36,143 nt of DNA, taken from DATKSG01 sp035531775. GTDB taxonomy: Bacteria > Actinomycetota > Acidimicrobiia > Acidimicrobiales > UBA8190. A model generated the notes under the pieces. It saw only the letters and a program-made list of their open reading frames with translations. It did not search any database and was not told where the DNA came from. Shown here piece by piece: positions 1 through 7,779 of this stretch (positions within the stretch are counted from its first letter, which is position 1; each line of letters opens with the position of its first letter). Location of the stretch: assembly GCA_035531775.1 (NCBI GenBank), contig DATKSG010000006.1:1-36143 (forward strand). The letters run 5' to 3'. A program made the translations under genes and the position numbers.

Positions 1-2159
1 CCGACCAGGCCATCTTGACCTGCCGGCTGATCGACCGGCCCCTTCGGCCGTCGTTCCCCGAGGGATTTCGCAACGAGGTGCACGTGGTCGGCACCATCTT
101 CGGTGCCGACCTCGAGAATCCCCACGACGTCCTGGCCATCAACGCTGCCTCGGCTGCTCTAATGCTGTCGGGCATCCCCTTCGACGGTCCGATCGGCGCC
201 GTGCGCATGGCCTGGACGACCGACGGAAAGTGGGCACCGCATCCGACCTACCAGGAGGGTGACGCCTCCTGCTTCGAACTGGTGGTGGCCGGTCGGGCGC
301 TGTCCGAGGAGGCCGACGCCGAGATCGCCATCATGATGGTCGAGGCAGGCGGGACTGAGGACTCCTGGAAGTACTACGAGGCGGGTGCGCCCAAGGTCAC
401 CGAGGAGGTCCTGGCCGAGGGGCTCGAGGCGGCCAAGACCTGGATCCGTGAGTCCATCTCGCTCCAGCGGGAGCTGGTGGCGGCGGCCGGCAAGAAGCCC
501 ACCATCGCCTACGAGCTGTTAACGGACTACGGCCAGGACGTGGCCGAGCGGGTGGCGGCCATCGGGACCGACTCGCTGGCCAAGGCCAACACCATCACCG
601 ACAAGGCCGACCGCAACGCGTCGCTCGACGAGGCCACCACGTCGATCATCGCCCAGCTTTCGCCCGAGTTCCCCGAGCGCCAGCGCGAGATCAAGGCAGC
701 GGCCCGGTCGCTCACCAAGAAGCTGGTGCGCAAGCGCATCGTGGAGGAAGGCGTGCGCATCGACGGCCGGGGCACGTCCGATATCCGCCCCTTGTCGGCC
801 GAAGTGGGCATCATCCCCACCGCGCATGGATCGGGCCTCTTCGAGCGGGGCGAGACCCAGGTCCTCAACGTGACCACCCTGGGCATGCCGCGCATGAACC
901 AGATGCTCGACACGATCGGCATCGACGACTTCAAGCGCTACATGCACCACTACAACTTCCCGCCGTTCTCGACAGGGGAGACCGGCTTCATGCGAGGGCC
1001 CAAGCGCCGCGAGATCGGGCACGGGCTTCTGGCCGAGCGGGCCCTGTTGCCGGTGGTGCCGTCGGCCGAGGAGTTCCCCTACACCCTGCGCCTGGTCTCC
1101 GAGGTCCTCTCGTCCAACGGATCGACGTCGATGGCCTCGGTGTGCGGATCGACCCTGTCGCTGATGGACGCCGGGGTGCCCATAAAGGCACCGGTGGCCG
1201 GCATCGCCATGGGCCTGGTCTACGACGAGGGCAGGTACGTGACGCTGACCGACATCCTCGGAGCCGAGGACGCCTTCGGGGACATGGACTTCAAAGTGGC
1301 CGGCACCCGTGACACCGTCACCGCCTTGCAGCTCGACACCAAGATCGACGGCTTGCCGGCCGACGTCCTCGGCCAAGCCCTGCACCAGGCTCGCGATGCC
1401 CGGCTCAAGATCCTCGACGTCATGGAAGGCGCCTTGAGCCAGCCGCGTTCCGAAGTCAGCCGGCACGCTCCGAAGATCGTGTCCTTCCAGATCCCGGTGG
1501 ACCGGATCGGCGAGGTGATCGGGCCCAAGGGCAAGGTCATCAATACCCTGCAAGCCGAGACCGGAGCCGACATCACCGTCGATGACGACGGCATGTTCGG
1601 CCTCGTGACCATCGGGGCCAAGGACGGAGCGGCGGTGGAAGAGGCCCGTAAGCGGATCTTCCTCATCGTCGAGCCTCCCGAAGCCGAGGTCGGCGCCATA
1701 TACCCGGGCAAGGTCGTGAACATCACCAAGTTCGGAGCCTTCGTCAACATCCTCCCCGGTCGCGACGGCCTGCTCCACATCTCCAAGGTCGGAGGAGGCA
1801 AGCGCGTCGAGCGAGTCGAGGACGTGCTCTCGCTGGGCCAGGAGCTCGAGGTCAAGGTGGACGACATCGACCCTCAGGGCAAGGTGTCGCTGTCGTTGGC
1901 CGGGGAGCCCCCCGCCGGCGGCGGTGGTGGGGGAGGCGGGGCCAGCCGTGGCACATCCGGCGCCGAGCGCAGCCGCCCGTCGTCCGACCGCGGCCACGAG
2001 TCGGGCGCCCCAGTGGCGTCCTTCGAGGCGGCGTTCGAGGCCGAACTGGCCGGCGAAGTCGGTGACCTGGGCCCCCGCCCCGAAAGCGGTGGGGGCGACC
2101 GTGAACGGTCGCCCGAGCGTTCCGGCGATCGCCGCGATCGGCGTCCCCGGCGCCGGTGA
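1..2159 (+). CDS. pnp: Polynucleotide phosphorylase (PNPase), 5' end missing
   Basis: Phosphorolytic 3'-5' exoribonuclease of RNA decay, normally a homotrimer. The reading frame is open from base 3 and already inside the first RNase PH domain (AILTCRLIDRPLRPSF), so the true start lies before the window; about 718 residues are present. The second RNase PH core is recognisable from FMRGPKRREIGHG and from GDMDFKVAGTRD, which carries the catalytic aspartate region of this family. A KH domain follows (GPKG loop near base 1530) and then an S1 domain (base 1690 to 1900). The C-terminus is an odd low-complexity tail: a run of eight glycines, then Ser/Arg/Asp-rich sequence ending in RDRRPRRR, probably disordered and RNA-binding. 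The M16 peptidase gene follows after 52 bp, the usual actinobacterial order. The stop codon lies in the loop of a strong hairpin. Confidence 0.97.
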   Translation, partial: DQAILTCRLIDRPLRPSFPEGFRNEVHVVGTIFGADLENPHDVLAINAASAALMLSGIPFDGPIGAVRMAWTTDGKWAPHPTYQEGDASCFELVVAGRALSEEADAEIAIMMVEAGGTEDSWKYYEAGAPKVTEEVLAEGLEAAKTWIRESISLQRELVAAAGKKPTIAYELLTDYGQDVAERVAAIGTDSLAKANTITDKADRNASLDEATTSIIAQLSPEFPERQREIKAAARSLTKKLVRKRIVEEGVRIDGRGTSDIRPLSAEVGIIPTAHGSGLFERGETQVLNVTTLGMPRMNQMLDTIGIDDFKRYMHHYNFPPFSTGETGFMRGPKRREIGHGLLAERALLPVVPSAEEFPYTLRLVSEVLSSNGSTSMASVCGSTLSLMDAGVPIKAPVAGIAMGLVYDEGRYVTLTDILGAEDAFGDMDFKVAGTRDTVTALQLDTKIDGLPADVLGQALHQARDARLKILDVMEGALSQPRSEVSRHAPKIVSFQIPVDRIGEVIGPKGKVINTLQAETGADITVDDDGMFGLVTIGAKDGAAVEEARKRIFLIVEPPEAEVGAIYPGKVVNITKFGAFVNILPGRDGLLHISKVGGGKRVERVEDVLSLGQELEVKVDDIDPQGKVSLSLAGEPPAGGGGGGGGASRGTSGAERSRPSSDRGHESGAPVASFEAAFEAELAGEVGDLGPRPESGGGDRERSPERSGDRRDRRPRRR

Positions 2160-2170
2160 TCCGGCGCCGG
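2147..2170. other. Hairpin enclosing the pnp stop codon
   Basis: CCGGCGCCGG at 2147-2156 is repeated exactly at 2161-2170. The unit is its own reverse complement, so the two copies form a 10-bp stem with the 4-base loop TGAT, which holds the pnp stop codon. An alternative 8-bp stem (2164-2171 with 2179-2186) follows and competes with it. There is no U-tract, so a standard intrinsic terminator is unlikely. It may be an RNA stability or processing element; function unknown. Confidence 0.6.
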
Positions 2171-2211
2171 CGGGGAGTGCCGGCGCAGGCGCCATCGCTC
2201 TTCATGGCCAC

Positions 2212-3450
2212 ATGATCCGAGCTGACACCGCCGCCTGTGGAGCGCGCGTGGTCACCGAGAAGATGGCCGACGCCCGATCGGTGACCGTGGGCATCTGGGT
2301 GGGCACCGGCTCGCGTGACGAGGACGACGCCCATGCCGGGGCCTCGCACTTCCTCGAACATCTGCTGTTCAAGGGCACCTCCACGTGGAGCGCCTCGGCC
2401 ATCGCCGAGGCGGTCGACGAGGTGGGAGGCGACATGAACGCCTTCACCACCAAGGAGTACACGACCTTCTACATGCGGCTGCTGTCGGAGGACCTGCCCC
2501 TCGGGCTGGACGTGCTCGGCGCCATCATGACCGACCCGGCTCTGGCGCCACACGACGTCGATGCCGAGCGCCAGGTGATCCTGGACGAAATCCTCATGCA
2601 CGCCGACGAGCCGTCGGATCTGGCCGCCGAGCAGTGCAACGGCGCCATGTTCCGATCGCATCCACTCGGCCGCGAGGTGCTGGGCGTCAAAGCCAGCGTG
2701 ATGTCCCTCGATGCCCACGAGATCCGGACTTTCTTCAACACCCACTACCTGACCGGCAACCTGGTGGTGGCGGCGGCCGGTGACGTCGAGCACGACTATC
2801 TCGTGGGCGAGATCGACCGGCGCTTCGCTACCCGTGGTGGCGGCGGCAGCCCCCCTCGCACGCCGCCGGGCACTCCACCCGACCCCCTGATCGTGGCCCG
2901 CCGCCCGACCGAGCAAGCCCATGTGGTCGTGGGCATGCGCACCCCGGGTCGGCACTCTGACACGCGCTGGCCCCTGGCCATCTTGAACCATGTACTCGGC
3001 GGCGGGATGTCGAGCCGCCTGTTCCAGGAGATCAGGGAGAAGCGAGGCTTGGCCTACTCGATCTGGTCGGACCGCTCGCACTACGAAGAGGTGGGGGCCC
3101 TCACCGTCAGCGTGGGTACCTCTCCCGCCCACGTGCGCCAGGTACTTGACCTCGTCCATGCCGAGCTCGACGCCATCGGGGCCAGGGGCATCACCGAACG
3201 CGAGTTGCGTGTGGCCCAGGGCCATCTTCGGGCCGAGACGTTGTTGTCGCTCGAGGATTCTGGAGCTCGAATGAGCCGGATCGGCGCCAGCATGCTGCTG
3301 CACCGGCGCGTGCTCGACGTCGACGAGCTCCTCGGCCATGTCGCTGCCGTGACCCTCGACCAGGTGGGCCAGCTGGCTGCCACCTTGGCTGGCGAACCTC
3401 GCACGCTGTCGGTCGTCGGTCCGTTCGACACCGAGGACTTTGCCGCCTGA
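2212..3450 (+). CDS. M16 family zinc peptidase (processing-peptidase type, PepR-like)
   Basis: Zinc metallopeptidase of about 412 residues, related to mitochondrial processing peptidase beta subunits and mycobacterial PepR. The inverted zinc motif HxxEH is seen as HFLEH at residues 46-50. The second M16 half carries the conserved stretch SSRLFQEIREKRGLAYS near base 3010. No signal peptide is visible, so it is probably cytoplasmic. The ATG at 2212 is chosen because homologs begin just before the strand leading into RVVTEKM; the frame is open far upstream (from about 1924), so a slightly earlier start cannot be excluded. It lies between pnp and dapB, as in Mycobacterium and Streptomyces. Its substrate is not evident from sequence. 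Confidence 0.93.
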   Translation: MIRADTAACGARVVTEKMADARSVTVGIWVGTGSRDEDDAHAGASHFLEHLLFKGTSTWSASAIAEAVDEVGGDMNAFTTKEYTTFYMRLLSEDLPLGLDVLGAIMTDPALAPHDVDAERQVILDEILMHADEPSDLAAEQCNGAMFRSHPLGREVLGVKASVMSLDAHEIRTFFNTHYLTGNLVVAAAGDVEHDYLVGEIDRRFATRGGGGSPPRTPPGTPPDPLIVARRPTEQAHVVVGMRTPGRHSDTRWPLAILNHVLGGGMSSRLFQEIREKRGLAYSIWSDRSHYEEVGALTVSVGTSPAHVRQVLDLVHAELDAIGARGITERELRVAQGHLRAETLLSLEDSGARMSRIGASMLLHRRVLDVDELLGHVAAVTLDQVGQLAATLAGEPRTLSVVGPFDTEDFAA

Positions 3451-3491
3451 CAGGGCGCCAATGGCGTCGCCGTGGTCCTTCGACGCGACGC

Positions 3492-3497
3492 TAGGGT
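3492..3497 (+). promoter_or_regulatory. -10 element for near-leaderless dapB
   Basis: TAGGGT ends 7 bases before the dapB ATG at 3505. This spacing puts the expected transcription start at or next to the start codon. The match is to the actinobacterial TAnnnT -10; no clear -35 is seen. Confidence 0.5.
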
Positions 3498-3504
3498 GGC
3501 CGTC

Positions 3505-4314
3505 ATGGTGCGGGTCGGGGTGCTCGGAGCCGGGGGCCGGATGGGCCAAGAGGTCTGCCGGGCGGTGACGGCCGATCCTGACCTCGAGCTGGTGGCGGCG
3601 GTCGATCCGCGACTGGCCGGCATCGACCTGCGTCAGGTGACCGGCAGCGACGTCGCCGGGATCCAGGTCGGCGCCGGGCTCGACGACCTCGGTCGTGCCG
3701 ATGTCGAGGTGGCGGTCGACTTCACGGCGGCCACGTCAGCGGTGACCCACATGCGGTGGTGCGCCGCCAACGCCGTCCACTGCGTGGTGGGGACCACCGG
3801 CATCGCCGAGGCGACGTTGACCGAGCTGGCCGCCGCCTTCGATGCTTCGGCCGCCAACTGTGTGGTGGCTGCCAACTTCGCCATCGGCGCCGTGCTCATG
3901 ATGCGACTGGCCGAGCTGGCAGCTCCCTTCGTGGACGGGGTCGAGATCGTCGAGCTGCACCACGACGCCAAGTCCGATGCCCCGTCGGGCACCGCGCTCA
4001 CCACGGCTCAGCGGCTGGCGGCGGCCCGGTCCGGCTCCGGCGCGGCCCCCTGGCCCGAGGACCGCACTACGGCAGCCGTGGTCCCCGGGGCCAGGGGAGC
4101 GGTGGGCCCCGGTGGCATCCACATCCACTCGGTGAGGCTCCCGGGCCTGGTGGCTCATCAAGAGGTGATCCTCGGAGCCCCCGGCCAGAGCTTGAGCCTG
4201 CGCCACGACGCCTACAACCGGTCCTCGTTCATGCCTGGCGTGCTGTTGGCCGTCAAAGAGGTGGCCGGGCGCCCCGGCATGACCACCGGCCTCGACGCCC
4301 TGCTGGGCTTCTGA
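3505..4314 (+). CDS. dapB: 4-hydroxy-tetrahydrodipicolinate reductase
   Basis: NAD(P)H-dependent reductase that follows DapA in the diaminopimelate/lysine pathway; cytoplasmic. The N-terminal Rossmann loop is GAGGRMG at residues 8-14. The catalytic signature is ELHHDAKSDAPSGTA, with H152/H153 and K156 in the positions of the family's catalytic His and Lys. Its 269 residues are somewhat longer than the usual 245-270. ATG 3505 fits the N-terminus of homologs and the TAGGGT element 7 bases upstream; GTG 3496 in frame is an alternative. A TetR gene begins 5 bp after the stop, so the two are probably co-transcribed. Confidence 0.95.
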   Translation: MVRVGVLGAGGRMGQEVCRAVTADPDLELVAAVDPRLAGIDLRQVTGSDVAGIQVGAGLDDLGRADVEVAVDFTAATSAVTHMRWCAANAVHCVVGTTGIAEATLTELAAAFDASAANCVVAANFAIGAVLMMRLAELAAPFVDGVEIVELHHDAKSDAPSGTALTTAQRLAAARSGSGAAPWPEDRTTAAVVPGARGAVGPGGIHIHSVRLPGLVAHQEVILGAPGQSLSLRHDAYNRSSFMPGVLLAVKEVAGRPGMTTGLDALLGF

Positions 4315-4319
4315 GCGGC

Positions 4320-4886
4320 GTGGAGCCCGGTCCTCGCCAGCGGATCCTCGAGGCCACCTACGCCTGCGTGGCCCGCTGGGGCCTGGCCAAGACCACCGTC
4401 GAGGACGCGGCGCGCCAGGCGGGGCTGAGCCGGGCCACCGTCTACCGGTACTTCCCAGGTGGGCGCGACGAGCTTGTCAACGCTGTGGTGTCCTGGCAGT
4501 ACATGCAGTTCTTCGCCCGCCTGTACGACGAGGTGCACGACGCCGGCTCTCTGGAGGAGATCCTCGAGCGAGGCCTCGTGTTCGCCCGTCGCTCACTGGC
4601 TGAGCACGCTGTCTTACAGAAGATCCTCCAGACCGAGCCCGAGGTCCTGCTGCCCAAGCTGACGCTCGAGTCGAACCGGACCGTGGACCTGATCAGCGCC
4701 TTCCTGGTCCCTTACCTGCATCGCCACGGCCGGTCCGAGGTGGACGTCCATGAGGCCGCCGACTTCCTGGCCCGGATGATCCTGTCCTACATCTCCTCGC
4801 CCGGGCACTGGGACCTGGCCGACCCCGCCCAGGTGTCGAGGTTGGTGCGCACCGAGCTCCTGGCCGGGGTGCTGGCCGCCTCCTGA
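4320..4886 (+). CDS. TetR/AcrR family transcriptional regulator (copy 1)
   Basis: DNA-binding repressor-type protein of 188 residues starting at GTG 4320. The helix-turn-helix is at residues 25-45 (KTTVEDAARQAGLSRATVYRYF). The C-terminal ligand domain has no recognisable specificity. It is clearly paralogous to the next gene: both share the R-A-T-V-Y-R-x-F-P-G-G motif and the same layout, including an E-P-E/E-P-E-M segment in the ligand domain. It lies 5 bp after dapB with no obvious promoter of its own, so it is probably read through from dapB. A role in controlling the adjacent diiron enzyme operon is inferred from position only. Confidence 0.9.
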   Translation: MEPGPRQRILEATYACVARWGLAKTTVEDAARQAGLSRATVYRYFPGGRDELVNAVVSWQYMQFFARLYDEVHDAGSLEEILERGLVFARRSLAEHAVLQKILQTEPEVLLPKLTLESNRTVDLISAFLVPYLHRHGRSEVDVHEAADFLARMILSYISSPGHWDLADPAQVSRLVRTELLAGVLAAS

Positions 4887-4901
4887 CCCGCCCGACACCC
4901 A

Positions 4902-4931
4902 TTGACAATGAGACATCTTTAGCCATACTGT
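4902..4931 (+). promoter_or_regulatory. Promoter of the second TetR gene / diiron operon
   Basis: A perfect -35 TTGACA lies at 4902-4907. TACTGT at 4926-4931 fits a TAnnnT -10 (18-base spacing); CATACT at 4924-4929 is an alternative (16-base spacing). Only six bases separate TACTGT from the GTG at 4938, implying a leaderless transcript. Confidence 0.65.
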
Positions 4932-4935
4932 CTCA
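4909..4935. promoter_or_regulatory. Palindromic operator, probable TetR binding site
   Basis: TGAGACA (4909-4915) and TGTCTCA (4929-4935) are perfect 7-bp inverted arms separated by 13 bases. The palindrome covers the promoter spacer and -10 region and ends two bases before the GTG start, an ideal repressor position. Binding by the adjacent TetR proteins is inferred. Confidence 0.65.
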
Positions 4936-4937
4936 CT

Positions 4938-5672
4938 GTGGGCGCGCCCAGGTTGGAGCTGATCCGGACCGGGCCACGTCCATTCGCAGGAGCCCGGCCC
5001 CGGTCGACTGAGGGCCCTTCCCAGCGTGTCCGTATCGTGGACGGGGCACTGCGGGCGATCTTCTGCCACGGCGTGGCCAAGACCACGCTCGACGACGTGG
5101 CCCGAGCGGCCGGCTGCAGCCGGGCCACCGTGTACCGGGCTTTCCCGGGCGGCAAGGACGCCGTCATGACGGCTGTCGTCGACACCGAGCTGGCTCGGTT
5201 CTTCAGTGAGGTGGCCGTGTCCATGGGGGCGGCGGCCGACCTCGAGGATGCTCTGGTGGCCGGCATGTCCACGGCCACCATGCGCCTAGCCGGGCACGAA
5301 GCGCTTCGGTTCCTGCTGGACCACGAGCCGGAGATGGTGGTCCCGCACCTGGCCTTCGAGCACCACGGTGAGATCCTGGCCACCGCCGCCCGCTTCGCCG
5401 CTCCGTTCCTCGGTCGCTGGCTCCCACAAGACGAAGCACTGAGGGTGGCCGAATGGGCTAGCCGGATCGTGCTTTCGTATCTGGCCAGCCCAGCCGACGG
5501 TGTGGACCTCGGCACCGACCAAGGGGCACGCCATGTCGTGCGCACCTTCGTATTGCCAGGCGTCGGGGTCTCCGCGCCGGAGGCTTCCGTGGAAGCCGAT
5601 CCCGAAGTAAGTCGTTCCAACCACCATGTCCCGGCAGCGGGGCCACTTGTCAACAAGGGGGAAGCATCATGA
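4938..5672 (+). CDS. TetR/AcrR family transcriptional regulator (copy 2)
   Basis: DNA-binding regulator of 244 residues. The helix-turn-helix is at residues 49-69 (TTLDDVARAAGCSRATVYRAF), after a 25-residue Arg/Pro-rich N-terminal extension that the paralogous upstream gene lacks. GTG 4938 is supported by the leaderless promoter directly in front. The last codon overlaps the next gene in an ATGA (5669-5672), so regulator and diiron enzyme are translationally coupled. A palindrome over the promoter suggests autoregulation. TetR regulators next to fatty-acid-modifying diiron enzymes are common in actinobacteria and pseudomonads, so an acyl ligand is plausible but unproven. Confidence 0.92.
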   Translation: MGAPRLELIRTGPRPFAGARPRSTEGPSQRVRIVDGALRAIFCHGVAKTTLDDVARAAGCSRATVYRAFPGGKDAVMTAVVDTELARFFSEVAVSMGAAADLEDALVAGMSTATMRLAGHEALRFLLDHEPEMVVPHLAFEHHGEILATAARFAAPFLGRWLPQDEALRVAEWASRIVLSYLASPADGVDLGTDQGARHVVRTFVLPGVGVSAPEASVEADPEVSRSNHHVPAAGPLVNKGEAS

Positions 5673-6802
5673 CCGAGGAGATGCGCTCGACCGCCGAGAT
5701 CATCGGCCGTGACGACATCAACGACCTCGAGGCCATCATGGCCGTGTACAACACCGATGTCGACGAGGCCATCCACAGCGTGCACTCGAACTACGACACC
5801 GTCTTCACTTGGGACTACGACAAGGGCCAGCGACCCAAGCTGGACAAGCTCTACGAAAAGGCCAAAAAGGCCCAGTGGAACGCCCAGACCGACCTGCCAT
5901 GGGAGACGCCGGTTGATCAGGAGGCGCTGGTGGTGGCCAACGCTGTGGCCAACGGTGGTTTCACCGAAGGTATCGACGTCACCGGCACGGCGCTGGCCAA
6001 GTGGGGGGACGCCGAATGGATCCGCTTCGGCGTCGAGAGCCAGAACTGGACCTTGTCGCAGTTCATGCACGGCGAGCAGGGCGCCCTGGTGTGCACGGCG
6101 AAGATCGTGGAGTCCGTCCCTTGGATCGACGCCAAGTACTACGCCTCGACCCAGGTCATGGACGAGGCCCGCCACGTCGAAGTCTTCTCCAAGTACCTCG
6201 ACGAGAAGCTCTCGGGCCACTACCCGATCAATGCCCATCTCCGGCTCCTGTTGGACGACATCATCGCCGACAGCCGGTGGGACATGACGTACCTCGGCAT
6301 GCAGATCATGGTGGAGGGGCTGGCCCTGGCCGCCTTCGGCTTCATGCACCAGATGACGACCGAGCCCCTTCTCAAGCAGTTGCTCCGCTATGTGATGTCC
6401 GACGAGTCGCGCCACGTGGCCTTCGGCGTGCTCAGCCTGCAGGAGTACTACCAGCAGCTGTCGGCGCCGGAGCTCCGTGAACGTCAGGAGTTCGCCTTCG
6501 AGGCCGCCGTCCGCATGCGCGACCGGTTCCTGCAGCAAGAGGTTTGGGATCGCATGGGCGTTGACCCGAAGTCGGTGGCGCCTTTGCTGCTCCAGGTGCC
6601 CGAGCGCCAGATGTTCCAGACGATGCTGTTCTCGAAGATCGTCCCCAACTGCAAGAAGCTCGGACTGCTCGACGCCGCCGATGGGTGGCTCCGGAAGAAG
6701 TTCACCGAGCTCGGCGTCATCGCCTTTGAGGATTGGACCGACACCGGCGAGGAGTACGACAGCCTCCAGACCACACCTGGGGCAGAGGCCGTCGCTTCCT
6801 GA
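5669..6802 (+). CDS. Ferritin-like diiron oxidase/oxygenase
   Basis: Protein of 377 residues with a full set of carboxylate-bridged diiron ligands in two E...ExxH half-sites: E136 with E166-A-R-H169, then E216 with E246-S-R-H249. This pattern is known from ribonucleotide reductase R2, acyl-ACP desaturases and related oxidases. The reaction cannot be named from sequence; a lipid desaturase or N-oxygenase-like role is possible. No membrane segment is seen. The ATG at 5669 has a strong AAGGGGG site (5655-5661), and the start overlaps the stop of the TetR gene by 4 bp. It probably depends on that regulator. The operon interrupts the dapB-dapA order, suggesting a later insertion. Confidence 0.8.
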   Translation: MTEEMRSTAEIIGRDDINDLEAIMAVYNTDVDEAIHSVHSNYDTVFTWDYDKGQRPKLDKLYEKAKKAQWNAQTDLPWETPVDQEALVVANAVANGGFTEGIDVTGTALAKWGDAEWIRFGVESQNWTLSQFMHGEQGALVCTAKIVESVPWIDAKYYASTQVMDEARHVEVFSKYLDEKLSGHYPINAHLRLLLDDIIADSRWDMTYLGMQIMVEGLALAAFGFMHQMTTEPLLKQLLRYVMSDESRHVAFGVLSLQEYYQQLSAPELRERQEFAFEAAVRMRDRFLQQEVWDRMGVDPKSVAPLLLQVPERQMFQTMLFSKIVPNCKKLGLLDAADGWLRKKFTELGVIAFEDWTDTGEEYDSLQTTPGAEAVAS

Positions 6803-6825
6803 CCAGCGGCGCAGCCGCCGGGCAC

Positions 6826-6831
6826 TAGCCT
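6826..6831 (+). promoter_or_regulatory. -10 element for leaderless dapA
   Basis: TAGCCT is followed by exactly six bases and the GTG start at 6838. It belongs to the recurring TAnnnT-N6-(A/G)TG module of this window. Confidence 0.6.
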
Positions 6832-6837
6832 GAGCTC

Positions 6838-7779
6838 GTGGCTCCCAGTTCCTCCTCTCCCCGCTTCGGGGCCGTGGTGACGGCCATGGTCACCCCCTTC
6901 GACGGCGCCGGGGAGCTCGACGTCGACGGTGCCGTGGCGCTGGCTCGCTGGCTGGCCGACCACGGAAGTGACGGACTGGTGGTGGCCGGCACGACCGGTG
7001 AGGGACCGGTGCTGTCCGACGACGAGCAGCGCGACCTGTGGAAGGCCGTGGCCGAGGCGGTCACGGTGCCGGTGTTGGCCGGCACCGGCACCAACGACAC
7101 TCGCCACACCTTGAGAGCCACGGCCCAGGCCCAGCAGGCCGGCGTGGACGGCATCCTCCTGGTGACGCCGTACTACAACCGCCCTTCGCAGAAGGCCATC
7201 GCCGAGCACTTCCGGGCGGTGGCCGCCTCGACCTCGTTACCGGTGATGCTCTACGACGTGCCGGTGCGCACCGGGCGCCGCATCGATCCGGGCACCATCG
7301 TCGACCTGGCCCGGAGCGTGTCCAACGTGGTGGCGGTGAAGGATGCCACCGGGGACGTGGCCGGGGCGGCGCGCCTGGCGCGACAGGCGCCAGCCGGATT
7401 CGAGATCTACTGCGGAGACGACGCCTTGACCCTTCCGTTTCTTAGCGTGGGGGCGGTCGGCGTGGTGAGCGTGGCCGCACACTGGGCCGGTGGCGAGATG
7501 TCGGAGATGCTGGCCGCCTTCGCCAAGGGCGACGTGGAGGGCGCCACGGCAGTCAACGCCAGGCTGATCGACTCCTATGACTTCGAGTCCTCCGAGTGGT
7601 ATCCGAACCCCCTGCCGGCCAAGGCGGCGTGCCGCGCCCTCGGCCTGGCCGTTGGGCAGTGCCGTGCGCCCATGGGCCCGGCGCCGGCTGAGCTCGATGC
7701 CCTGGCCCGATCGGTGCTGGCCCAGCTGGGTCAGACGGCTCCGGCCGGTCTCACAGGGGACGGCGGCCCGGTTGCCTGA
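6838..7779 (+). CDS. dapA: 4-hydroxy-tetrahydrodipicolinate synthase
   Basis: Condenses pyruvate with aspartate semialdehyde, the first committed step to diaminopimelate and lysine. A (beta/alpha)8 aldolase of 313 residues, cytoplasmic, usually tetrameric. The family motifs are in order: GTTGE at 51-55, YYNRPS from 112, catalytic Tyr139 and Arg144 in LYDVPVRTG, and the Schiff-base Lys168 in VVAVKDATGD. GTG 6838 is supported by the leaderless -10 six bases upstream. The 3' end overlaps the proposed rnj start by 8 bp. The dapA-rnj pair is widespread in actinobacteria. Confidence 0.96.
   Translation: MAPSSSSPRFGAVVTAMVTPFDGAGELDVDGAVALARWLADHGSDGLVVAGTTGEGPVLSDDEQRDLWKAVAEAVTVPVLAGTGTNDTRHTLRATAQAQQAGVDGILLVTPYYNRPSQKAIAEHFRAVAASTSLPVMLYDVPVRTGRRIDPGTIVDLARSVSNVVAVKDATGDVAGAARLARQAPAGFEIYCGDDALTLPFLSVGAVGVVSVAAHWAGGEMSEMLAAFAKGDVEGATAVNARLIDSYDFESSEWYPNPLPAKAACRALGLAVGQCRAPMGPAPAELDALARSVLAQLGQTAPAGLTGDGGPVA

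Noticed and set aside
1922..1946. Poly-glycine run in PNPase as a frameshift or assembly error
   Set aside because: The frame remains open to a basic tail typical of actinobacterial PNPases, and codons in the run are mixed GGC/GGT/GGG/GGA.
519..2195. Long open frame on the minus strand opposite pnp (558 codons)
   Set aside because: High GC makes stop codons rare in antisense frames; the translation shows no domain and lies wholly opposite a conserved gene.
4919..6538. Minus-strand open frame of 539 codons across the TetR/diiron operon
   Set aside because: Runs through an operator and two real genes on the other strand; translation has no family features.
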